A stretch of DNA of 29,319 bases from the NCBI GenBank assembly GCA_040756415.1, contig JBFLYZ010000048.1:1-29319 (forward strand), in the 5' to 3' direction. Positions within the stretch are counted from its first letter, which is position 1. Each line of letters begins with the position of its first letter. Made by a program: the position numbers and the translations under genes. The notes below the pieces were generated by a model. It had not been told where the DNA came from and searched no databases. It worked only from the letters and a program-made list of their open reading frames with translations. Positions 22,986 to 29,319 of the stretch are shown here, piece by piece. The DNA comes from JBFLYZ01 sp040756415 (GTDB taxonomy: Bacteria > Bacteroidota > Bacteroidia > JADZBD01).

Positions 22986-23729
22986 TTAGTAAATCCGCTC
23001 GCTGCCGTCCAGGTCGCCTTCTTCTTCGTCCTGCGCGTAGGGGATTTCTCCTATGCTTCCTTTGTTTTCTTTTTCAGGCTTTTTTTCAAACTCGATGGCG
23101 GCCTGCTCCACCTGCTGTTCGATCTCGTCCAGCTTTTGCGGGTTCAGGCCGGATTTTTCGGCAAGGAAAATGTCCACTTCCTCAAGTCCGCTTATCGCTT
23201 TCTGCTGCTCGCCCTGCTGTACGCTCTCCTCCTGCTTGGTCTCGTCCTTGAAGAACTTGTCCAGGTACAGGCGGTATTTCAGGTCGCTGACGATCTCCGA
23301 GAAAGGCTTTCGTTCAGCCCCTTCACCCAAGCCCTCCACCGTATCGCTTTGGGCAAATGCACCTCCGAGCATCAGGCCGAAGCCGAAGGCTACGGCAGGG
23401 CTTTCCCCGTGATACACCCGCGATTCATCTTTAAAAAGCGGATTGATCCCGCTAAGGGCCGGGCGGTTATCATCATCGTCCAGCTTGCTGTAGTATTTCT
23501 GTTCCCTTGCGATGGTCTCATGCAGGGAATGGAATTTGCCCAGCGTGAAAGCTGCCAGCCCGGCCAAAAGCGATGCCCGGCCCATCTTTCGCCCGATGTA
23601 CCAGCCCGCAAAACCGCTGGCAAGGTCAAGCAGCATGGGCAAGGCGATTTCTTTTCCCTGCTCCTTGAGGCTTTGCCTGAGCATCTCCAACCGCTCCACA
23701 TATTCCTTTTCTTCTTTTGTCAGTGCCAT
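22986..23729 (-). CDS. Membrane protein with hydrophobic hairpin and acidic tail
   Basis: After a charged helical start (MALTKEEKEYVERLEMLRQS) two hydrophobic stretches at about 28-45 and 50-65 form a likely membrane hairpin; another, GFGLMLGGAFA, lies at 116-126. The C-terminal part is helical and acidic. Four short motifs of the same kind occur in linkers: LSGIN (92-96), VEGLG (131-135), ISGLE (179-183) and KSGLN (192-196). It lies between the transglutaminase-like protein and the capsid candidate. No family is recognised. A role in the membrane of a particle, or as a scaffold cleaved at the motifs, is inference. Confidence 0.7.
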   Translation of the reverse strand: MALTKEEKEYVERLEMLRQSLKEQGKEIALPMLLDLASGFAGWYIGRKMGRASLLAGLAAFTLGKFHSLHETIAREQKYYSKLDDDDNRPALSGINPLFKDESRVYHGESPAVAFGFGLMLGGAFAQSDTVEGLGEGAERKPFSEIVSDLKYRLYLDKFFKDETKQEESVQQGEQQKAISGLEEVDIFLAEKSGLNPQKLDEIEQQVEQAAIEFEKKPEKENKGSIGEIPYAQDEEEGDLDGSERIY

Positions 23730-23758
23730 TTTGCAATGGTTTTTTATTCGTTAAATTC

Positions 23759-25309
23759 TTAATCCGACAGCGGCACATGCCGCACCTGCTCACGCTCCTG
23801 CGAATCATCTTCCTGCTTGCGCGGGGCGCGGGTCGTGCGCTGCTGCACTACCGTGCGCTGCTCGATCTGCGGCTGCTCCTTATTACGCGTGGCCAGCTTA
23901 TAGCCGCCATAGATCACCGCCATCGTCAGCAGGGCACCGAAGGCCGCTTTGCCGGGATTGGCTTTGGCCCATTCCATAGGGTTGTCAAAAAAGCCCGGTG
24001 CCTTATCCTCATCGCCTGCGCTGTCCGTAGTGTCTTGCGTGTCGCGCTCGCTGCTTCCCGGGCCTGGCTCCTCCTGGTCAGGGCTTGAAGGCGGTACTTC
24101 GGGTGCGGTGATCTGCTCGCCCGAATCTTGTGGGTTCTCGCTATTGGGCGTACCCTCTTTGAGCGATCCTATCTCTTTAAGCAGGGCCGCGATAGCCGCC
24201 AATGCTGCCGATGAGGCGGTAATGGCCGCTGTTTCGATCACGCCTAAGCCTGACAGGGCTTCGCGCTCGTACAGGTCATTACCGATAATATCGCGCAGCG
24301 TTTGTTCTTCCTGTGGTTCAAAGGGAGGGCCGCTTACTTCCTTGCCCTTGTTACCCTTGCCCGTCAGGATGGCTTCACGCAGGTTTTCGGGCTGGCCCCC
24401 GGCCCCGTAAAAAATTTTCTCCAGCTTCTCGCGTATCTTCAGGGCCTTGGCCCACCGCCCCATGTTCAGCCCTTTCTTTTTGGCCTCTGCCGCGCTCAGG
24501 TACGTCCATTTGAGCCGCCCGGCCACGTTCATAAGGTTTAGCTTCATCGAAGCCAGCAGGCCCGTGCGAAGCAGTACCGTGGCCGGGTTCACCTTATTGG
24601 TAGCGTGGACGGCCTTTTTGATCGCGCTGCCGACCTTTTTTCCTGCCTTTTGCAGCAGTTTGAGCTTGCCCAGCTCTCCCATCGTTTCTTCCTCCCTGAA
24701 AAATTCGTCATCTGAATCGTCAAGGCCGTCTAAGTATTCCAAGTCCATCGCGTGGTCTTCTTTTTCGCTGTATGGTTCTTCATAATTAAAATGCTCGGTC
24801 ACGCAGTCCATAATGATGGAGCGGCCATTGGGCAGCATCACCACCGGGTAGATATGCTGAAAATTCGGCCCCCGGTACTTGGCGATGCGGTTGACGATCT
24901 CAAAAGGCCATCCCGTTATCCTGCGGACATTGCATAGCACGTTGTCGATAAAGCCCGTCATGCAATCGCAATCGCCTTTTGCATCGGCTACCAGCCTGCG
25001 CGCGCTTCGCACCTGCTCTTTGAAGGTCTCATCCTTCACATACCGGATATGGTCATACACCCATTGCCAAATATTCCGGCAGGTGTCCTCCAGCGTTGGC
25101 CCTACCATGTAGGGAGCAAAGCGGGCGGTCTGCCATAAGGTGCGGCTTACCATTTTTGGTATAAAGCGCAGCGTATGTTGTAATCCCGCGTTGCGCTTAA
25201 CGGTCTTATCCTGTCCCCTTGCTTTGGGGAAGAAGTGCAGCCACGGGCTTATGTCTTTTAATTTGCGTCCCTTTGCCGCTTCGCCTGCCTTGCCCAGCCA
25301 GTCGTCCAT
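23759..25309 (-). CDS. Transglutaminase-like protein with C-terminal membrane anchor
   Basis: I take ATG 25309, which overlaps the upstream stop as TGATG and gives MDDWLGKAGEAAKG; the 13 codons further upstream are antisense-like. The 516-residue protein has a transglutaminase-like domain (about 70-185): LEDTCRNIWQWVYDHIRYV, then KGDCDCM with Cys114 (or 116), FQHIYPVVML with His152, and SIIMDCV with Asp168, the C-H-D triad of papain-like transglutaminase/protease folds. A Leu/Lys-rich middle, a linker with LDGLDDSDD (193-201) and LSGL (352-355), a Ser/Asp/Pro-rich stretch and a transmembrane helix (about 454-473) follow. It may crosslink or cut other element proteins. Confidence 0.78.
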   Translation of the reverse strand: MDDWLGKAGEAAKGRKLKDISPWLHFFPKARGQDKTVKRNAGLQHTLRFIPKMVSRTLWQTARFAPYMVGPTLEDTCRNIWQWVYDHIRYVKDETFKEQVRSARRLVADAKGDCDCMTGFIDNVLCNVRRITGWPFEIVNRIAKYRGPNFQHIYPVVMLPNGRSIIMDCVTEHFNYEEPYSEKEDHAMDLEYLDGLDDSDDEFFREEETMGELGKLKLLQKAGKKVGSAIKKAVHATNKVNPATVLLRTGLLASMKLNLMNVAGRLKWTYLSAAEAKKKGLNMGRWAKALKIREKLEKIFYGAGGQPENLREAILTGKGNKGKEVSGPPFEPQEEQTLRDIIGNDLYEREALSGLGVIETAAITASSAALAAIAALLKEIGSLKEGTPNSENPQDSGEQITAPEVPPSSPDQEEPGPGSSERDTQDTTDSAGDEDKAPGFFDNPMEWAKANPGKAAFGALLTMAVIYGGYKLATRNKEQPQIEQRTVVQQRTTRAPRKQEDDSQEREQVRHVPLSD

Positions 25310-25791
25310 CAGGTCTTTTCTTTTAAAAGCACGATCTCCTCTTTCCACGATACCTTGTGCTTATACACCCCGAAAGCCAGGTGCGCGTAGGTGGTTGTCA
25401 CCGCTACCAGCTTGAATCCCGCCTTGCCGTTTTTCAGGTTGGTCAGGAATTCCAATCCCAGCTTAAGCACCGATCCCAGCGGTATGTGAAGGAAAAGCGG
25501 TTCAAGCTGCTTTTCTTCCCCGGCTTTGAGCAGCACCACTTCATCCACGGCCTGCGTTGTGCCGATCACCCCGCCCTTTCCCGATTGAAGCTGCACGAAG
25601 GGGAACGAGAACTTAAAATCCGTCTTGGAGGGATTTTTCAGTTTAACATCCAAGCGTATATCGAGTCCCTTTAACTTAATTGCGTGTATCGCTCCGCGCA
25701 CTTCGGTCTGCACCGTATCGGCTTCTTTCTTTAAGTGCCGGGCGTAGGCGAACGCGCCTACACCTCCGGCTGCAAGCAATTCGATTATCAT
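25309..25791 (-). CDS. Membrane-anchored LEA2-like beta-sandwich protein
   Basis: The 160 residues start with a hydrophobic segment (MIIELLAAGGVGAFAYARHL) and continue as a beta-sandwich with KGLDIRLDVKLKNPSKTDF, FPFVQLQSGKGGVIGTTQ and PLFLHIPLGSVLKLGLEFL. The pattern D-x-K-L-x-N-P-S and the later strands match the LEA2/WHy type, found in desiccation proteins and in many membrane-linked bacterial proteins. The start overlaps the 77-residue gene's stop by four bases. It probably sits on a membrane with the sandwich outside. What it binds is unknown. Confidence 0.65.
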   Translation of the reverse strand: MIIELLAAGGVGAFAYARHLKKEADTVQTEVRGAIHAIKLKGLDIRLDVKLKNPSKTDFKFSFPFVQLQSGKGGVIGTTQAVDEVVLLKAGEEKQLEPLFLHIPLGSVLKLGLEFLTNLKNGKAGFKLVAVTTTYAHLAFGVYKHKVSWKEEIVLLKEKT

Positions 25792-26021
25792 GGCCGTCCG
25801 GGTTCTTGTTCGTTTCTTCTTTCTGCTTTCTTTTCTTCGGATGCCCTTCTTGCCCGGTACTTATCAGCCAGTATCTGAAAGGTCAGCCATATCACCCCAC
25901 CGATCAAAGTCTTGATCGTGTAGTAAACAAGCGTCTCATCCGGTTTAGCTGCCAGTACGTTGAAAACAGCCCCGAACACAAAGGCGTTCCACGTATCGGA
26001 CAGGCGTACTTGCGTATTCAT
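25788..26021 (-). CDS. Small two-helix membrane protein (holin-like)
   Basis: The open frame runs upstream into the repeat array, so I choose the ATG at 26021, giving 77 residues (MNTQVRLSDTWNAFVFGAVF). Two hydrophobic helices at about 11-24 and 33-50 are followed by a strongly basic tail (DKYRARRASEEKKAERR). Size and layout match holin-like proteins, which form membrane holes during lysis, but small virion-membrane proteins look the same. It overlaps the next gene by four bases. Confidence 0.6.
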   Translation of the reverse strand: MNTQVRLSDTWNAFVFGAVFNVLAAKPDETLVYYTIKTLIGGVIWLTFQILADKYRARRASEEKKAERRNEQEPGRP

Positions 26022-26059
26022 GGTGTAAAGTTCCGACAGCGGCTCAGGGCCATTGGGAT

Positions 26060-26150
26060 GATTTGTCCTGATCTGTCCCGTTTTGTCTTTTTCAGGGACA
26101 AGCTGGGTCACTTGTTCCCTTTTTTGGGACAAGCTGGCCCGTTTTGTCCT
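26060..26150. repeat. TGTCC-type array A, phased at 10 bp
   Basis: TGTCC-like cores begin at 26064, 26074 and 26084, exactly 10 bases apart, followed by two identical 12-base copies of gggacaagctgg (26095-26106 and 26126-26137), which lie in the opposite orientation, and another core at 26145. An imperfect inverted repeat lies between the gggacaagctgg copies. The relative at 27313-27378 shares the core and the CCCAGSTTGWCCC theme. Confidence 0.7.
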
Positions 26151-26162
26151 TGCCGCTTTTAT

Positions 26163-26834
26163 TTATTCTTCGATGGGATAGCCGTCCGTCAGGGTCATTT
26201 GCCCGTCTGTTTTGAGCATCACATACACTCTGTGCAGCGTTTGACACATGACCTCTGCGGTAATGACCTGCGAGGTCTTGGGATCGCGGTAGCGCATAAA
26301 ATCCTGCGGGGTGAGGATGCGCTTTGTTTCTTCTCCCAACGCCTTTACAAAGACCTTTGCGAACTCGCTGCATATATCCCGCTTGCCCGTTACCTCAACG
26401 ATGCGATTCCTGGGCGGCAGGCCAAAGAGCCTGCGTAGCTTGTCGCCCGTCTTGTACCATGCGATCTTGGGCAGCAGCAGGAAGTCGTATTTTATCCCCT
26501 GTTCGCCACGGGACAGGGCCTCGTCCAAAGCATGACAGATGTCCTCGTTTTTATGCAGATACCGGATAATCGAAAAGTCCTCGTAGCCTTTTATGCGTTC
26601 GCTCATAAAGCGAGGCTGCACTCCGTCCGCGTTGCTGTCAATAAGCATCACGCGCGTTGTGGTCGCGTTGCTCATGATAAAGCCTACGCCCACGTGGTTG
26701 TAGTACGATTCGTCAAAGAACCGGATCGTGCGGGCCAGCAGATGGCTGCCCCGGAACAGCACGACAAAAGCAGTTACTTTGTTTGCGACAAGAAAGTCCC
26801 GGACTATCTTGTATTTTGCCTCGATAGTTTTCAT
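26163..26834 (-). CDS. Permuted NlpC/P60-like (YiiX/C92-type) cysteine hydrolase
   Basis: The 223 residues have the His-first, Cys-last layout of permuted papain-like folds: VVLFRGSHLLART, then YYNHVGVGF with His47, LIDSNADGVQP, a helical insertion, and RDICSEFAKVFVKAL with Cys155. YiiX/YaeF-type members of this superfamily act on cell-wall peptides or on lipids. It follows the HTH gene after 27 bases and is flanked by arrays A and B. It may help host entry or exit, or be one of the enzymes of particle maturation. Catalysis is inferred from the preserved Cys and His. Confidence 0.68.
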   Translation of the reverse strand: MKTIEAKYKIVRDFLVANKVTAFVVLFRGSHLLARTIRFFDESYYNHVGVGFIMSNATTTRVMLIDSNADGVQPRFMSERIKGYEDFSIIRYLHKNEDICHALDEALSRGEQGIKYDFLLLPKIAWYKTGDKLRRLFGLPPRNRIVEVTGKRDICSEFAKVFVKALGEETKRILTPQDFMRYRDPKTSQVITAEVMCQTLHRVYVMLKTDGQMTLTDGYPIEE

Positions 26835-26861
26835 TTTTTTGATTATTGAACCTGTAATGTT

Positions 26862-27233
26862 CTAAGCTGTCTTGCGTAGTTGGCACAAACGCTCCACCGC
26901 TTCGCGCTCGATCTCAGGGCGCGTTTTCACCGGATGCGCTGTAAGCCATGCGTCCACTTCGGTGCGTTTGAAATAAAGCGGCTTGCCCTGCTTATAATGC
27001 GGGATGATCTTTTTGCTGGTAAGCCTGTATAGGTGCGATTCAGATAGTCCTGTGTAAATGGCGGTTTCCGAAAAGGTGAGCGTTTCCTTCTGCGAAAGGA
27101 CAGCCATTTGCAGCAGCTTCTTTAGCTGCTCCAGTTCGCTTTGTAATAATTTCTTTAGCTGTTGAAATTCTCCCTGCTGCTCCACCAGCTTTTGCATGAC
27201 CTGTAAAAACAGGTCTTCGTTCTGCCCTTCCAT
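26862..27233 (-). CDS. Excisionase-type helix-turn-helix protein with coiled-coil N-terminus
   Basis: The first 45 residues form a Gln/Leu/Glu-rich coiled coil (LVEQQGEFQQLKKLLQSELE). A MerR/excisionase-type HTH_17 domain occupies about 52-97: LTFSETAIYTGLSESHLYRL followed by TSKKIIPHYKQGKPLYFK and RTEVDAWL. Such proteins in Bacteroidota mobile elements act as transcription factors or recombination directionality factors. It is the first gene of the long minus-strand operon and diverges from the 180-residue gene across a 210-base region with array B, a likely binding site. Confidence 0.85.
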   Translation of the reverse strand: MEGQNEDLFLQVMQKLVEQQGEFQQLKKLLQSELEQLKKLLQMAVLSQKETLTFSETAIYTGLSESHLYRLTSKKIIPHYKQGKPLYFKRTEVDAWLTAHPVKTRPEIEREAVERLCQLRKTA

Positions 27234-27312
27234 CCTTCTTGCGATTTCACACCGCTAAGTTGCAACCGCGCCAATACCTCAAAGGGACTTTTTGTACCGC
27301 TTAGGCCGGGCC

Positions 27313-27378
27313 TGTCCCGATTTGTCCCTTTTTGTCTCGATTTGTCCTTTTTGGGGTCAACCTGGGTCTGTTTGTCGC
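27313..27378. repeat. TGTCC-type array B, phased at 10 bp
   Basis: TGTCC-like cores begin at 27313, 27323, 27333 and 27343, exactly 10 bases apart, with another at 27373. The ten-base cgatttgtcc is exact at 27318-27327 and 27338-27347. The following gggtcaacctgggtc is the counterpart of the opposite-orientation boxes of array A. It lies in the divergent region between the HTH gene and the 180-residue gene. Confidence 0.72.
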
Positions 27379-27443
27379 GCAACCGCAAGGGCCTTTGCGC
27401 GTATTATTACAGTAAACAAAAAGCATGAACCAAAAATCTACTC

Positions 27444-27986
27444 ATGGTAAAAGAAATAGCAAAAGACAGCTTCGCCAAAGGGTACGACTACCAGCAGGCG
27501 GGCAGGTTAGTTGATCGCGCTGCCCAGCGGCTCTTTACGCGCTGGCAGGAAACTGTTAAACAAGAAAAATCCCAGGAGGAGGCAATATTGAAAAAGCTAA
27601 AAATGATTGCCGATTACATAAAGGTGACCATGTGCGAGGGGTACATGACGGATCTCCTGCTGGTGTACATGGGGTGCAGGAGCGCAGACAGGCCGTTGGG
27701 GGAGGCGTTGGGGAATATGGAAGAAGTGCGGGTTCACCTGCTCCGGCAAATGCAATACGCAGGAAAAACGGCCTATCTGCTCCAAGCCCCTTCGCAGTAC
27801 ATTTTTGACCAGCGGCCCGGCACTAAGCTAAAGTACCTGATGCGTTTTGCCATAGCCCGGCAGACGGCCCAGCTTCTCTACAACCGTCTTTGCGATCTAC
27901 GGGGTAAGCCTGAAAGGATGGAATTAGTGGGGTTCCCGGCAATGGTGGTCAATACGCTGCTTGCGATAGTGGCCGGGGCTGTTTAG
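27444..27986 (+). CDS. Helical hypothetical protein divergent from the main operon
   Basis: The 180 residues (MVKEIAKDSFAKGYDYQQAG) appear all-helical, with a charged coil at about 30-60 and a hydrophobic C-terminus (GFPAMVVNTLLAIVAGAV, about 163-180) that may anchor in a membrane. No family is recognised. It is read from the array B region opposite to the operon, so it may be an early or regulatory gene. Two ATGs lie close together; the one at 27425 is in another frame, so 27444 is taken. Codon use is like the element. Confidence 0.7.
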   Translation: MVKEIAKDSFAKGYDYQQAGRLVDRAAQRLFTRWQETVKQEKSQEEAILKKLKMIADYIKVTMCEGYMTDLLLVYMGCRSADRPLGEALGNMEEVRVHLLRQMQYAGKTAYLLQAPSQYIFDQRPGTKLKYLMRFAIARQTAQLLYNRLCDLRGKPERMELVGFPAMVVNTLLAIVAGAV

Positions 27987-28067
27987 GTGTGATTTTAGGG
28001 GTTCTTTGGCGTCTTAATTAGGGGTAGGGGCGAAAGGATATTTGTCAGGAGTGGTTGTTTTTCGTTC

Positions 28068-28190
28068 ACGGATGGCCTTCGGGTGGTGTCTGCTTGGTCT
28101 TGGGTTGGTGTCCGGGACGCCCCCGCTTGGTCTCCGGGTGGTCTTTGGCTGGTGTCCTGTTGGCCCCCGGCTGGCCCTGCGATGGTGGTA
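28068..28190. repeat. G/T-rich imperfect tandem repeat region
   Basis: Within the gene-free 27987-28349, a tract rich in TGG and GGTC on the plus strand holds imperfect copies of GCTTGGTCT followed by GGTTGGT/GGGTGGT; the 9-mer gcttggtct is exact at 28092-28100 and 28125-28133 and GGTGTC recurs near 28084, 28107 and 28151. It is strongly strand-asymmetric. No hairpin or gene explains it. The open frame through it is a low-complexity shadow. Confidence 0.5.
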
Positions 28191-28278
28191 GACGCATAGG
28201 CAGCAAGTGGACAGGTATATTTTTTACATTTTTTGGGATAACTTTTAAGGGGGCTGGGGCCGTATAACGGGTGATTTT

Positions 28279-28307
28279 TTGGAATAAAATGTACTTTTTT
28301 ATGCTTT
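28279..28307 (+). promoter_or_regulatory. Possible promoter of the right-end regulator
   Basis: TTG at 28279-28281, 18 bases, then TATGCTTT at 28300-28307 resemble the Bacteroidota pattern with mismatches in the TTTG box. It precedes the gene starting at 28350 or 28428. Confidence 0.3.
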
Positions 28308-28427
28308 CCTGCGTTATGAGTATAGGTATGGAATGCTGGTAAAAGAAAGGTGCGATCTAAAATCTACCGCCCGTTTGGAGCCGCACCTGGAGTTTACATC
28401 CCCGCAAAACGCAAACTGTATGTAACC

Positions 28428-28739
28428 ATGTTACCGGAAATACCCGACCATCTTGTACTGCCCAGGTCATTGGTCAATTTACCGCAGCTCGCAAATATGT
28501 ACGGCAGGAATCCCAAGACTTTCCGGAGGATTCTTGATCGCTTGAAGGTATGGGACTATATCGGGGATCGCTGCTGTAATGATTTTACTCCGAAACAGCA
28601 GCTTGTTATCTTCTACTTGTTCACCCCGCCTGAAAAATATTATAACGGCTATATGTGGTTGGAAAAAAACGGCTATATGAAGGAAATACTAATGGAGCAT
28701 GGGTTGATGGATAAGAATGGCAACCCATGCAAAAGGTAA
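28428..28739 (+). CDS. Mobile-element regulator-like protein of Bacteroidota
   Basis: I prefer the ATG at 28428 (MLPEIPDHLVLPRSLVNLPQ), preceded by an A-rich leader, over the GTG at 28350. The 103 residues carry a likely helix-turn-helix: LPQLANMYGRNPKTFRRILD, and then FTPKQQLVIFYLFTPPEKYY. This resembles small DNA-binding proteins that accompany mobile elements in this phylum, though I cannot name the family. The C-terminus (KEILMEHGLMDKNGNPCKR) has a diverged copy in the frame just downstream. It probably regulates the element from its right end. Confidence 0.6.
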   Translation: MLPEIPDHLVLPRSLVNLPQLANMYGRNPKTFRRILDRLKVWDYIGDRCCNDFTPKQQLVIFYLFTPPEKYYNGYMWLEKNGYMKEILMEHGLMDKNGNPCKR

Positions 28740-28818
28740 TAAAATAGATATGTTAACTGAGTTTGGGGTATTGAATAAAGAAGGAAATATGGTAGAATCC
28801 ATTAATAAAAGCAAATAA
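28717..28818 (+). pseudogene. Short ORF like the C-terminus of the preceding gene
   Basis: A 33-codon frame overlapping the end of the previous gene reads MATHAKGNKIDMLTEFGVLN and continues KEGNMVES. Its D-M-L-T-E-F-G-V-L-N-K-E-G-N matches E-I-L-M-E-H-G-L-M-D-K-N-G-N of the upstream protein (6 of 14 identical, most others similar). It is either a remnant of a duplicated gene or a small overlapping gene. Confidence 0.4.
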
Positions 28819-28823
28819 ATTTA

Positions 28824-29319
28824 TTACCTGGGGATAGTTTGGAATTCAAAAGGAACATATACCATAAAATCCTTTGCTTTAAAAACCGAAAAGAATTTCT
28901 TGAATTCCGATAGATTCTTCCATTTATCAACATCCTGCTTTTCTAAGTAGTTCTCAAATCCAGCCCAATCTCCAAATAAGTCTCTTGGGAACGTGCTTAC
29001 TGAATAGCTTTTTTCTTTAAATCCTTCGGCCTGAACCCAGGAAACTAAGAAACCATCGAGGTCCTTTTCCATAAAATCTTGTAAGATATTTTTTGCTTCC
29101 AGCGGTATGGTCTCTTGTGATGTGTAAGTGCTATTCCCTTTTGGAATCCATTCGGTTTCCTTACAATCATGAAATAATCTATAAACCTGATTATTTAGTG
29201 TCTTCTGTTCCTTACAATATTTATTAAAGTACTCAAGACAAATTTTGTTTAGTTCCTTTTTTTGAAGAGGGAAAGAGTCACGATGGCTATGATTTATATG
29301 ACGAGCTAAGTCAGCCTCA
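28824..29319 (-). CDS. Hypothetical protein, cut by the right edge
   Basis: The frame is open from the right edge to a stop at 28824 and gives at least 164 residues; the ATG at 29072 is probably internal because the reading continues in a coding-like manner upstream (EADLARHINHSHRDSFPLQ, later KICLEYFNKYCKEQKTLNN). It is AT-rich and rich in Lys, Phe and Asn, unlike the element genes, so this may be the chromosome or another island beyond the element's right end. No motif allows a family call; the C-terminus is MVYVPFEFQTIPR. Confidence 0.6.
   Translation of the reverse strand, partial: EADLARHINHSHRDSFPLQKKELNKICLEYFNKYCKEQKTLNNQVYRLFHDCKETEWIPKGNSTYTSQETIPLEAKNILQDFMEKDLDGFLVSWVQAEGFKEKSYSVSTFPRDLFGDWAGFENYLEKQDVDKWKNLSEFKKFFSVFKAKDFMVYVPFEFQTIPR

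Noticed and set aside
23053..23412. Several long plus-strand frames across 14.3-26.8 kb
   Set aside because: All are antisense to packed minus-strand genes with clear motifs or couplings, and show the Ser/Arg/Pro bias of shadows.
26092..26373. Open frames through array A and array B, including one at 27155-27388
   Set aside because: The phased repeats keep frames open by chance; both overlap better-supported genes.
28055..28267. A 70-codon frame in the G/T-rich region
   Set aside because: Its product is a Gly-Trp-Pro-rich low-complexity string caused by the DNA repeats.
1..29319. tRNA, rRNA or riboswitch genes
   Set aside because: No cloverleaf, CCA-type ends, rRNA core sequences or known riboswitch cores were recognised on reading; a covariance search was not possible.

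Overview
The window comes from a member of the Bacteroidota. This rests on three large secreted proteins with type IX secretion (T9SS) C-terminal sorting domains, a SIS-family bifunctional phosphoglucose/phosphomannose isomerase, promoters of the TTG-N19-TAnnTTTG type, and A-rich leaders used in place of strong Shine-Dalgarno sites. The genus cannot be told from this stretch.

Layout. Positions 1-5400 are ordinary GC-rich chromosome: the tail of a DUF4143-type ATPase, four tandem hairpins with covarying stems, lysS on the minus strand, then a divergent plus-strand group of pgi/pmi, lipB and a membrane-anchored serine hydrolase. Positions 5676-12203 are visibly more AT-rich and hold an XRE regulator and three surface or secreted proteins: a propeller-like repeat protein, a CHU_C-tailed adhesin, and a 1250-residue PKD plus beta-helix protein. 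A near-consensus promoter stands before the largest one.

Positions about 12290-28740 form a compact accessory element. A control region with repeats and a short plus-strand XRE operon lie at its left. A long minus-strand operon of about 20 tightly packed genes runs from 27233 to 13898, and a regulator/repeat region lies at the right. The operon has no terminase, portal, tape-measure or tail gene. It encodes many small proteins with a single membrane anchor (transglutaminase-like, peptidoglycan-binding, annexin-like, LEA2-like, YkuD-like), a candidate capsid protein flanked by hairpins, three consecutive small beta-rich proteins, a pair sharing an N-terminal domain, cell-wall enzymes, a Dam methylase, a Lys-rich basic protein and a RadA-like ATPase. 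My best reading is an undescribed tailless, membrane-containing virus or a particle system derived from one. This is inference: the capsid fold cannot be confirmed by reading alone, and no integrase or replication protein is visible.

The least ordinary signals are: a short motif of the form [LIM]-S-G-[LI] recurring in linkers and tails of several element proteins; annexin-type GxGTDE repeats in a bacterial membrane protein; a possible +1 frameshift site (CTT TAA C, like that of prfB) joining the Lys-rich protein to the ATPase; two arrays of TGTCC boxes spaced exactly 10 bp apart that flank a two-gene cassette; and the tandem covarying hairpins beside lysS.
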